Origin: Allopusillimonas sp008369125
Lineage (GTDB): Bacteria; Pseudomonadota; Gammaproteobacteria; Burkholderiales; Burkholderiaceae_B
DNA length: 64,000 nucleotides
Direction of reading: 5' to 3'
Assembly (NCBI RefSeq): GCF_008369125.1
Contig: NZ_VOAY01000001.1
Coordinates: 1,674,001-1,738,000, forward strand
Shown here: positions 34,915-42,540 of the stretch, one piece after another
Layout of the letters: every line of letters starts with the position of its first letter
Position numbering within the stretch: the stretch's first letter is position 1
Program-made: the position numbers and the translations under genes
Notes under the pieces: model-generated
Database searches by the model: none
The model's input: the letters and a program-made list of their open reading frames with translations, nothing else
Told to the model about the DNA's origin: nothing

Positions 34915-35356
34915 AATTTTACGCGTGAAAGGCAACACGCTGTACACCGCCACGCCTGACACGTCCATCCTTCAGGCGCTGCAAACCATGAGTGAGCAAG
35001 ATATCGGTTCGCTGGTCATTATGGAACACGGCCAGCTTGCTGGCATGCTTACCTTTCGCGAACTTATCCGCCATTTGCATGCCAACGACGGCAATACAGG
35101 CTCGCATAGCGTTCGCAGCATTATGGATGACGCACCGGTCAGTGTTTCGCCTAATACAGGCTTTGAAGAGGTGCAGCGGCTTATGCTCGACAAGCATGCC
35201 CGCTATATGCCAGTTATGGATGGCCCTACGCTTATGGGCGTCGTGTCATTTTATGACATGGCACAGGCCATCGTATCCGCCCAGCAGTTTGAAAACAACA
35301 TGCTCAAGGCGTATATTCGCGACTGGCCATCAGACAGCGAATCCGCTCAAGGCTGA
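34898..35356 (+). CDS. CBS-domain protein
   Basis: A 152-residue protein made of two CBS motifs: residues about 8-65 (TPDTSILQALQTMSEQDIGSLVI) and about 75-130 (PVSVSPNTGFEEVQRLMLDKHARYMPVMD). Such pairs bind adenosine nucleotides and act as energy sensors, alone or with partners. A strong GGAGGG ribosome site lies inside the end of the YihY gene, and the two overlap by 17 bases, so they are co-expressed. Partner unknown. Confidence 0.92.
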   Translation: MLRVSEILRVKGNTLYTATPDTSILQALQTMSEQDIGSLVIMEHGQLAGMLTFRELIRHLHANDGNTGSHSVRSIMDDAPVSVSPNTGFEEVQRLMLDKHARYMPVMDGPTLMGVVSFYDMAQAIVSAQQFENNMLKAYIRDWPSDSESAQG

Positions 35357-35414
35357 CAACGATCGCGCCCTGCAGCTCATGCCAGGGGCGCATAAACCAG
35401 CCCAGCCTACCCAT

Positions 35415-36440
35415 TTACGCTGGCGGGGCTACACGTTGTTGCAAATCTTCCCATGCCCGCCCTATCAGGCGGGCATCGTTTTTATTCAGCAACGACTGAT
35501 CCGAGAGGGTGCGTCGCCACTGGCGCGCTCCCGCCCTGCCCGTCATCCAGCCCAGCATGGCCCGCGTTATCATTCGCAGCGGCACGCCCTGCCCGTGCTG
35601 GCTCTCGGCGTAGGCCATCATCGCCTCCACCACCTCGTCCGGCGTCAAACTCGAAGGTTCACCGACAAGCTGCGAAATCTCGGACAAAACGCCAGGCTGA
35701 TGCCAGGCAGCACGACCCAACATAACGCCATCAAACTCGCTCAGAAGCATCTTCGATTGCTCGGCTTCAGTTATGCCCCCGTTTAGCACAAAAACACTGT
35801 CAGGAAAGTCGGCCTTGAGTTGGCGGGCTGCATCGTAGCGCAAAGGAGGGATCTGCCGGTTGTCTTTGGGCGATAGCCCCTTGAGCACCGCATTACGCGC
35901 ATGCACGACAAATACACGACAGCCTGCATGATGAAGCGTTCCGACAAAATCGCGCACAAAACCGTATGAATCATCGTAGTCCAGCCCAAGCCTGTGCTTT
36001 ACCGTTACCGGAACCGACACAGCATCTTGCATGGCTTTTACGCAATCAGCCACCAGACCGGGCTCTGCCATGAGGCATGCACCAAACGCGCCGCGCTGCA
36101 CCCGTTCTGATGGACAGCCACAATTAAGATTTATCTCGTCATAGCCCCACTGCTGGCCCAGACGCGCCGAACGCGCCAGCGCGTCAGGCTCACTACCGCC
36201 CAACTGCAGAGCCACCGGGTGCTCGGCCACGTCAAAATCCAGATGGCGCGACACATCCCCGTGCATCAACGCACCTGTGGTGATCATTTCAGTATAGAGG
36301 CGCGCACTCGGCGCTAACAGGCGATGGAAGAAACGGCAATGCCGGTCAGTTACGTCTATCATGGGCGCGACGCACAGGCGCCAGCCAGAGAGGCTGGGGG
36401 AAACTACAGGCGATAAAGAATCAGTCACGTGAAGAAACAC
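35415..36440 (-). CDS. dusA: tRNA-dihydrouridine(20/20a) synthase
   Basis: An FMN enzyme of about 341 residues that reduces U20/U20a of tRNA. WRLCVAPMIDVTDRHCRFF is the DusA N-terminal motif. EINLNCGCPSERVQRGAFGACLM contains the catalytic Cys. VKHRLGLDYDDSYGFV and VHARNAVLKGLSPKDNRQIPPL are DusA-specific. The start is unsure: GTG at 36440 or GTG at 36428, neither with a clear ribosome site. dusA is a known integration site for mobile elements in other bacteria, but none is seen here. Confidence 0.94.
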   Translation of the reverse strand: MFLHVTDSLSPVVSPSLSGWRLCVAPMIDVTDRHCRFFHRLLAPSARLYTEMITTGALMHGDVSRHLDFDVAEHPVALQLGGSEPDALARSARLGQQWGYDEINLNCGCPSERVQRGAFGACLMAEPGLVADCVKAMQDAVSVPVTVKHRLGLDYDDSYGFVRDFVGTLHHAGCRVFVVHARNAVLKGLSPKDNRQIPPLRYDAARQLKADFPDSVFVLNGGITEAEQSKMLLSEFDGVMLGRAAWHQPGVLSEISQLVGEPSSLTPDEVVEAMMAYAESQHGQGVPLRMITRAMLGWMTGRAGARQWRRTLSDQSLLNKNDARLIGRAWEDLQQRVAPPA

Positions 36441-36725
36441 TAATCAGAAGCAGACACTATTGTCGGGCATTTTAAGATTTGCCGTTGTATAACGCGGACA
36501 CCGGGGCTGTGGCATTAGGTGCCGCGACGAGAATTGAGCTGCCATATTGTGAGTCACGAAGACGCGATACGGCAGTGTTTGTTGCCTGTCGCAGCCTTGC
36601 GCCTGGCAGCACACCTTCATAGAACCGTGGCACGCCAAGCAGGGACGGCCTTGATCGACTAAAATCAAGTGCCCGTACTAGCGGGCCTTTTTTTAGCCCT
36701 GTTTTTTTCCAGAGTTTACCGCCCC
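36441..36725. other. Intergenic region between dusA and thrB, possible small RNA
   Basis: A 285-base gap between divergent genes. A plus-strand TATAAC (near 36487-36492) could be a promoter -10, and an intrinsic terminator sits at 36671-36694. This leaves room for a transcript of about 180-200 bases. Local pairings such as GTGGCA/TGCCGC and CTTGAT/ATCAAG are visible. I could not match it to 6S RNA, tmRNA, SRP RNA or RNase P RNA. There is no ATG in the interval, so an ATG-started leader peptide is excluded. Confidence 0.4.
36671..36694 (+). terminator. Intrinsic terminator just upstream of thrB
   Basis: Stem GCCCG / CGGGC with a six-base loop followed by C and seven T residues. It ends 32 bases before the thrB start on the same strand. 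So either a separate small RNA ends here, or thrB expression is subject to premature termination. Confidence 0.7.
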
Positions 36726-37691
36726 ATGGCCGTTTTCACCCCCGTCAGCGACAGCGACGCGCGCGAGCTTCTAACCCGCTACACTCTTGGCGACCTTGTT
36801 TCTTTACGAGGTATAACCGCCGGGATAGAAAACACCAATTATTTTCTTAACACCACCACGGGCGAATATGTGCTGACCGTGTTTGAGGTGTTAACGTTCG
36901 AACAGCTGCCATTTTATATCGAACTCATGCACCATCTGGCGACAGGCGGCGTACCTGTGCCCCACCCTCAGGCATTGCGCGATGGCAGTCTGCTAACCAG
37001 ACTGCACGGCAAACCCTGCGCCATCGTGTCAAAACTGTCTGGTGGGTACGAGGCATCACCCAGTGCAGCACACTGCGCGCTTGCAGGTGCCACCCTGGCC
37101 CAGGCTCACCTCATGGGGCGCAATTTTAAGCTTGAACAACCCAATCTGCGTGGTTTGTCATGGTGGCAGGAAACCATACCAAAGGTATTGCCGTTTCTAA
37201 GCAAACACCAGGCCGAGATGATCCTGCAGACGCTTGATGAACAGACTCGGTTCGCCGCAACGCCTCTGTATCAAGCCCTGCCACGCGGCCCCGCTCACTG
37301 TGACCTGTTCCGCGATAACGTACTGTTTGACGGTACGTTCGACATGCCACGTATGGGCGGCATCATTGATTTTTATTTTGCAGGTTGCGACGCCTGGCTG
37401 TTCGACGTGGCAGTTAGCGTCAATGATTGGTGTATAGATCGTGCCACCGGTGTTTTTGACACCGAGCGTCTAAGTGCCTGGCTCACTGCCTACGCGGGCA
37501 TACGCCCCTTTACCGACGAAGAAAAACTCGCATGGCCCTCGCTTTTGCAAGCCGCCGCATTACGATTCTGGGTATCCCGCCTGTACGATTACTATCTGCC
37601 TCGTCCGGCGCAAACTCTCAAACCCCACGACCCGCGACATTTCGAACGCATTCTCCAGGAGCGGCGCTCGACGCCTGCTCCTGCACTTTAG
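36726..37691 (+). CDS. thrB: Homoserine kinase (ThrB, APH-fold type)
   Basis: A 321-residue enzyme that phosphorylates homoserine in threonine synthesis. It is the aminoglycoside-phosphotransferase-fold type used by many beta- and gammaproteobacteria, not the GHMP type of E. coli. GIENTNYFLNTTTGEYVLTV is the N-lobe, PAHCDLFRDNVLFDG the catalytic loop with Asp and Asn, and GIIDFYFAGCDAWLFDVAV the metal-binding segment. The start MAVFTPVSDSDARELL at 36726 is the conserved one; 19 further in-frame residues upstream are not, and would run through the terminator. Confidence 0.93.
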   Translation: MAVFTPVSDSDARELLTRYTLGDLVSLRGITAGIENTNYFLNTTTGEYVLTVFEVLTFEQLPFYIELMHHLATGGVPVPHPQALRDGSLLTRLHGKPCAIVSKLSGGYEASPSAAHCALAGATLAQAHLMGRNFKLEQPNLRGLSWWQETIPKVLPFLSKHQAEMILQTLDEQTRFAATPLYQALPRGPAHCDLFRDNVLFDGTFDMPRMGGIIDFYFAGCDAWLFDVAVSVNDWCIDRATGVFDTERLSAWLTAYAGIRPFTDEEKLAWPSLLQAAALRFWVSRLYDYYLPRPAQTLKPHDPRHFERILQERRSTPAPAL

Positions 37692-37703
37692 ATTAGGCTC
37701 ATC

Positions 37704-38477
37704 ATGCAAGCTGCAACCTTGCCTCTTTCTGCAGGCTGGCGCTGGATACTAGACGGTTTCACTATTTTCAGAAGCCAGCCCATGGCCATGTTTTTCTGGA
37801 GCCTGGTCACGGGCTTTCTGATCACGGTCAGCTACCTCATCCCGATTATCGGCCAGATGGCGCTGATTGCCATTACGCCCATGCTCACATTTATTACGCT
37901 TTGTGCCTGCCGTACCATTGTCGCAGGCAAGCCCATGCAGCTACCCATGTGGCTTGCGCCACTACGCGCCATGGACACCCGCAAGGCTTTACTTGGCTTG
38001 GGCCTGGCCTATCTCGCATTTTGTATCGCGGCCGGTTTTCTAGCCACACTGCCATTCATGGACACACTTTCAAGCGCCATTAACAGCGAAGGGGTTATCA
38101 ACGAACACGCATTATTTCAGGCCATGCGCGGGCCCTTTATTGCCTTTGGCCTGCTGTATGTCGTTATTTCAGCGCTGTTCTGGCACGCACCCGCGCTAAT
38201 CGGCTGGCACGGCATAAAAATGTCGCAGGCCCTGTTCTATTCGATGGTGGCATGCTGGCGCAATAAATGGCCTTTTCTGGCGTACGGTACGGCCTGGGCC
38301 GCCATTTTCTTTGCCATCCAGATGGCAGGCACCCTGATTAGTGGCATGGGGCTCTCACCGGGCGCTGTACAAATAATGCTGACGCCGGTCAACATCATTG
38401 TGGCAGCAGTCTTATATTGCAGTTTTTACCCTGCTTACATTAGCGTGTTCGGCGCCAATTACCCTGCTGATCGCTAG
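37704..38477 (+). CDS. BPSS1780-family membrane protein
   Basis: A 257-residue inner-membrane protein with about six hydrophobic segments and the family start GWRWILDGFTIFRSQPMAMF followed by the PIIGQMALIAITPMLTFI segment. This family is widespread in Burkholderiales and its function is unknown. It starts 12 bases after thrB and is likely co-transcribed. Its 3' side abuts a heptamer repeat tract. Confidence 0.85.
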   Translation: MQAATLPLSAGWRWILDGFTIFRSQPMAMFFWSLVTGFLITVSYLIPIIGQMALIAITPMLTFITLCACRTIVAGKPMQLPMWLAPLRAMDTRKALLGLGLAYLAFCIAAGFLATLPFMDTLSSAINSEGVINEHALFQAMRGPFIAFGLLYVVISALFWHAPALIGWHGIKMSQALFYSMVACWRNKWPFLAYGTAWAAIFFAIQMAGTLISGMGLSPGAVQIMLTPVNIIVAAVLYCSFYPAYISVFGANYPADR

Positions 38478-38523
38478 TTTTGGGTCTGTGCAGGCGTCAC
38501 CGCGCGAGGCTGATGGCGTTGGT

Positions 38524-38622
38524 GTTCAACGTTTGATGCTTGATGCCCGGTGATCGATGTTTGAGATTCCGTATTGGGTATTGGATATTCGGTGTTCGGT
38601 GTTCGGTGTTCGGTGTTCAAGA
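38524..38622. repeat. Degenerate heptamer tandem tract (GTTCGGT-type)
   Basis: About 14 seven-base units in register (for example GTTTGAT, GCTTGAT, ATTGGAT, ATTCGGT), ending in four perfect GGTGTTC units at 38591-38618. It lies between the convergent ends of the BPSS1780 and DUF192 genes and just touches the stop codon of the latter. Overall length matches the tract at 17805-17902, though the unit sequence differs. Confidence 0.85.
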
Positions 38623-38940
38623 TATGGTAGATGTTGCCTCACGCACAGCATGGGCAACGTCGATTGCATAATCAGCATTGGTTGCGCAATAACCCGCTGG
38701 CAGTTCAACCACTCCGTTCGCCCGCACGCAGATGGCAACCCGCCAAGGCGGTAACGCATCAATGCGCCTTAACACATGGCCGTATCGGTCAACAAACAAC
38801 ACATCAATTGTATAAGCCATGCCAAACGTGTGGATGCTGCGACAACCTGGCAGATAAAGCCCGGTATGTGCATCAAGGCGTGGACGGCCAAGCAAACCGA
38901 ACAAGCGTGTAAAAAATGAACGAGCAGACAGCAGTTTCAT
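38617..38940 (-). CDS. DUF192 protein at the end of the Tad locus
   Basis: A 107-residue protein matching DUF192: the segments FFTRLFGLLGRPRL, CRSIHTFGMAYTIDVLFVD and VVELPAGYCATNADY are typical of this beta-barrel family. No clear signal peptide is visible. It is the last gene of the Tad cluster, six bases after tadC. DUF192 genes are often found with Tad genes in betaproteobacteria, but their function is unknown. Confidence 0.87.
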   Translation of the reverse strand: MKLLSARSFFTRLFGLLGRPRLDAHTGLYLPGCRSIHTFGMAYTIDVLFVDRYGHVLRRIDALPPWRVAICVRANGVVELPAGYCATNADYAIDVAHAVREATSTIS

Positions 38941-38946
38941 GAGCGA

Positions 38947-39819
38947 CTAGAACCCCGCATCCAGAAGCCTGGAAACCACCGGAAACGCAATAATGATGAA
39001 TGTGCCCGGAAACACACAAAACACCAGCGGGAAAAGCAGCTTTACCGGTGCCTCCATGGCTTTCTTCTCTGCACGCAAAAAGCGTTCAGCGCGTTGCTGA
39101 TCTGCCTGAGCTCGCAAAAGCGGCGCCAGGTTCATGCCCATGCGCCCCGCCTGCTCGACAACAGTCACAAAAGCACGCACAGGTGCCAGATCTGTACGTA
39201 TTGCCATCTGCGCCAAGGCGTGCTCCCGCGTCACACCGGCACGAACGTCGGCCAGTACATGTCGCAACTCGGCACGCAGTGGCCCATCGGGCCCGTGGAG
39301 TGCCGCCTGTTGCAAGGCACCTTGAAGATTTAACCCTGCCTCGACACACAAAACGGTCATATCGAGCATAAAAGGAAACTCTCGTAAAATATGCGCCTGA
39401 CGCTGCCGCCCGCGCTCACGCACGCGCTGTAACGGAAGCCATGCGCACGGTATTGCCATCGCCATACTAAACCCGAGCGCATGGCCCGTTGGCACCTGCA
39501 CAAAACCATAAAGCACCGTGGCACACATGGCCCAAGCAAGCCCCGCAGACACGCATTGCAGCGCAACGATATGCCGACACTTCCAGATCGGATCAAGGCC
39601 GGCCAACTCAATCTGTTTGCTCAGATACTGGCGCATGGCAGCAGGAATGAATGGATCACACGCCCGCCCCAGCACCTGTAGCCACGGCCACGCCATGGCC
39701 AACACGCGTCGTTGAGGCGTCGGGCCTGCCACAGTTTGCAGCGCCCATGGTCTTGCCACAAACCATACAGCCAGAAACAGCGACAGGCCGGCCATGATCC
39801 AACTGATAGCAAATAACAT
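38947..39819 (-). CDS. tadC: Tad pilus inner-membrane protein TadC
   Basis: A 290-residue protein of the type II secretion F domain. The start is MLFAISWIMAGLSLFL at 39819, ten bases after tadB. LREFPFMLDMTVLCVEAGLNLQGALQQAA is the T2SSF core, with hydrophobic helices near both ends. TadC pairs with TadB as the platform for Flp pilus assembly. Confidence 0.93.
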   Translation of the reverse strand: MLFAISWIMAGLSLFLAVWFVARPWALQTVAGPTPQRRVLAMAWPWLQVLGRACDPFIPAAMRQYLSKQIELAGLDPIWKCRHIVALQCVSAGLAWAMCATVLYGFVQVPTGHALGFSMAMAIPCAWLPLQRVRERGRQRQAHILREFPFMLDMTVLCVEAGLNLQGALQQAALHGPDGPLRAELRHVLADVRAGVTREHALAQMAIRTDLAPVRAFVTVVEQAGRMGMNLAPLLRAQADQQRAERFLRAEKKAMEAPVKLLFPLVFCVFPGTFIIIAFPVVSRLLDAGF

Positions 39820-39829
39820 AATGGACACT

Positions 39830-40675
39830 TTATATCTGGATAGTGACAATACGACGCACAAGCAATATGCCCACTGTTTCAAGCACCACAATGACGGCCA
39901 GTGCTGCCCAACCGATGGGGGTGGCCCATAGCCGCTGCATGGCGTCGGGATCGAGATAATGCAAAACCATGGCCAAAACAGGTGGCATGGCGGCCATGAG
40001 CCATGCCTGCAGACGCCCTTGGGAAGTCAATGCCTGGACTCGTGCCTGCATATGCAAGCGCGCTCTAAGCGTAGCCGCCATACCATCCAGTGTGGCAGCA
40101 AGGCTGCCACCACTTCGCGTAGCAATCTTGAGCGCCGACACTACAAGGCGTGCCCCTTCAACAGGCATACGCAACAACAGACTGTCGAGGCCTTGGTCCA
40201 GCGGTACACCGAGCCGTTGTTGTCGCAAAAGCAAACCAAATTCTTGCCTAAGTGGCTGCGGTGACTGCGGCACCAGCGAACTCAACGCTGCCTGTAAGCC
40301 GGCACCCGCCCTGAGCGCCGCCGCCAGTGCCATGAGTAGATCAGGTAGCTGCATTTCAAAACGCGACCATCGCCGCCGACGTGCAGATCGCAAGCCGTAG
40401 CGCGGCACTGCCAGCATCACTAGCGCCATCGCTGCGGCGATCCATATGGCGCCCGTCAGCATGTACGCCACCAATCCTGCCGCCGTACAAAGTACAAGAT
40501 TGGCTATCCAAAGCCTACCCGGATCAGGGAAGAGAAAAAGATCTTCCATGCCACCTGCGATATAAGTGTCAAAACGCTGACGGTATCGGAGGTAGGCCCG
40601 GGCCAAACAATGCAGCAACAGCCAGCCACTGGCGGCGACTGCGATTGCACTAGCCAGAACAAACAGCACGATCAT
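39830..40675 (-). CDS. tadB: Tad pilus inner-membrane protein TadB
   Basis: A 281-residue T2SSF-domain protein. The start MIVLFVLASAIAVAASGW at 40675 has GAGG upstream. LPDLLMALAAALRAGAGLQAALSSLV is the conserved cytoplasmic segment, and two C-terminal helices finish the protein. It sits between tadA and tadC in the standard order. Confidence 0.93.
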   Translation of the reverse strand: MIVLFVLASAIAVAASGWLLLHCLARAYLRYRQRFDTYIAGGMEDLFLFPDPGRLWIANLVLCTAAGLVAYMLTGAIWIAAAMALVMLAVPRYGLRSARRRRWSRFEMQLPDLLMALAAALRAGAGLQAALSSLVPQSPQPLRQEFGLLLRQQRLGVPLDQGLDSLLLRMPVEGARLVVSALKIATRSGGSLAATLDGMAATLRARLHMQARVQALTSQGRLQAWLMAAMPPVLAMVLHYLDPDAMQRLWATPIGWAALAVIVVLETVGILLVRRIVTIQI

Positions 40676-40685
40676 ATAAACCTCT

Positions 40686-42536
40686 TCAAGAAGGGCTGTC
40701 CGTCCAGGCAGGCATAAAACGGCTTTCAAACATAGATACAGATAAAGAAGCGTGACCGTCGCTGCTTCGAAAGCATTCGGGCACTACCCCGCAGCCTTCA
40801 AAACCAGGAGGCGGGCCCGGCCTGAAACGGAATACTTCCTGGGTCTGGATTCGTCCGCTCTCCATGCCAGTAACTTCAACAATAGAGGTGACCAGACGCC
40901 GGCCTTCACCCAGTCGGGACTGCTGCACAATAAAATCGATACTGGCCGAGATGTGCTCACGAACCGCAGACAACGGCAAACTCATACCCGCCATCAAGAC
41001 CATGGTTTCCAGCCTCGCCAACGCATCACGTGGGCTATTGGCATGCAGCGTGGTTAGTGAGCCCTCATGCCCGGTGTTCATCGCAGCAAGCATGTCAAAC
41101 GCTTCTTCACCACGACACTCTCCGATTACGATACGGTCAGGGCGCATGCGCAATGCGTTACGAACCAGATCACGGATCTTCACCTGCCCACGCCCTTCGG
41201 TGTTGGCAGGCCTGGCCTCGAGGGCCACCAGATGCGGATGTTCCAGACGCAACTCGGCTGCGTCCTCAATGGTAATAACACGTTCGCCATCGGCAATGCA
41301 GTTGGATAAAATATTGAGTAATGTAGTCTTGCCAGAGCCCGTGCCACCGGACACAACGATATTTTTGCGTGCACGAACGCAGGCAGCAAGAAACATGCTC
41401 ATGTCAGCACTGAGCGAGCCCGCGCTGACCAGATCTTGCATGCTCAACCGTCGATCGGGAAACTTTCTTATCGTGAGGCTGTTACCGCGCAAGGCAATCG
41501 GCGCGATGACTGCATTGACGCGCGAACCATCGGGCAAGCGTGCGTCAACCATGGGCGAGCTCTCGTCAATGCGTCTGCCCAAGGGTGCCACAATACGCTC
41601 CATTACTTCACGCACGGCCTGCTCACTACTGAAACACGCTGGATGACGGCGCAACCGCCCCTCCACTTCGATAAACAGCTCATCATGGCGCTTCACCATA
41701 ATCTCACTGACACGGTGATCGGCAAGCAAGGCCTCGAGGGGCCCCAGGCCAACGGCTTCGTTGACAACTTCGTCCAGCAGCCGGGCTCGATCTGCCCAGA
41801 TTGGCAGCAACGTATCGCCCTCGATAATCTGATGCAAGACAGTGCTCGCCTCAGCGCGCAAAGCGGCATCACTAAGGCTGGACACATCGCGACGACGCAG
41901 GTCAAGCGCCTCAAGCAGCTGCCCATGCAGGCGCCGCCGGTGCAGCGCCATGGCTGCAGCCATGGCCTCGCGTTCAGGCGAGACCTGATGCCCATCGCTC
42001 GACGTCATGCACATACGTTGCGTGATCAGATGGCTTTCATTCGCGGCACCATTAATGCTTTGATGCGTGCCACCCTCTGCGCCCGAAATTGGCTTCTGCG
42101 TATGCACACACAGTTCCGCCAAATCTGGTAAAGCAGAAGGAGCATGACCAGACATCGTTAATTGCTGGCTATTACCGACAAGCGTATCTGCAGCAAGCTC
42201 TGCCGACATGGTGCAGGCCTGCTGACCCCATGAGGGCGAGACCTGTTCTTCGACAGCATGAATCCGCAGCAAGTAGGGACCAATCATAATTTCGTCGCCA
42301 GGCTGCAGCGGCCCATAATCTGCTACATGCTGGTCATTAACAAACGTACCGATCAACGTACCGGTGTCGACAATAAACATACCGGCAGCCCTAAGCTCAA
42401 TACGTGCATGCCGTCGCGCGACTCTCCAGGATTTCAATGTAAGCCCACACTCAGGAGCTCGGCCAATATCCAGGGGGAGTGACAGGGCAACACGACGAAT
42501 TGTGCCGTTCTGCAGGCGAACATCTAACTCGAGCAT
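40686..42536 (-). CDS. tadA: Tad pilus ATPase TadA (CpaF) with N-terminal FHA domain
   Basis: A 616-residue protein. Residues about 1-100 form an FHA domain (LDIGRAPECGLTLKSWRVAR followed by RRHARIEL, then TGTLIGTFVND), a phosphothreonine-binding fold. After a linker comes the CpaF ATPase: MVDARLPDGSRVNAVIAPI, Walker A VVSGGTGSGKTTLLNIL near residue 395, the PDRIVIGECRGEEAFDML Walker B region, and the His box with TLHANSPRDALARLETM. It powers pilus assembly. The ATG lies four bases after the cpaC stop. Standard TadA lacks FHA; no tadZ/cpaE gene is present in this locus. Confidence 0.93.
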   Translation of the reverse strand: MLELDVRLQNGTIRRVALSLPLDIGRAPECGLTLKSWRVARRHARIELRAAGMFIVDTGTLIGTFVNDQHVADYGPLQPGDEIMIGPYLLRIHAVEEQVSPSWGQQACTMSAELAADTLVGNSQQLTMSGHAPSALPDLAELCVHTQKPISGAEGGTHQSINGAANESHLITQRMCMTSSDGHQVSPEREAMAAAMALHRRRLHGQLLEALDLRRRDVSSLSDAALRAEASTVLHQIIEGDTLLPIWADRARLLDEVVNEAVGLGPLEALLADHRVSEIMVKRHDELFIEVEGRLRRHPACFSSEQAVREVMERIVAPLGRRIDESSPMVDARLPDGSRVNAVIAPIALRGNSLTIRKFPDRRLSMQDLVSAGSLSADMSMFLAACVRARKNIVVSGGTGSGKTTLLNILSNCIADGERVITIEDAAELRLEHPHLVALEARPANTEGRGQVKIRDLVRNALRMRPDRIVIGECRGEEAFDMLAAMNTGHEGSLTTLHANSPRDALARLETMVLMAGMSLPLSAVREHISASIDFIVQQSRLGEGRRLVTSIVEVTGMESGRIQTQEVFRFRPGPPPGFEGCGVVPECFRSSDGHASLSVSMFESRFMPAWTDSPS

Positions 42537-42540
42537 AGGG

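Noticed and set aside
36380..36460. Mobile element integrated at dusA
   Set aside because: dusA is a known integration site, but both neighbours are ordinary chromosomal genes and there is no integrase or direct repeat.
36490..36700. 6S RNA, tmRNA, SRP RNA or RNase P RNA
   Set aside because: Size suits 6S RNA, but no long rod with central bubble, tag peptide, SRP or RNase P core motif was found.
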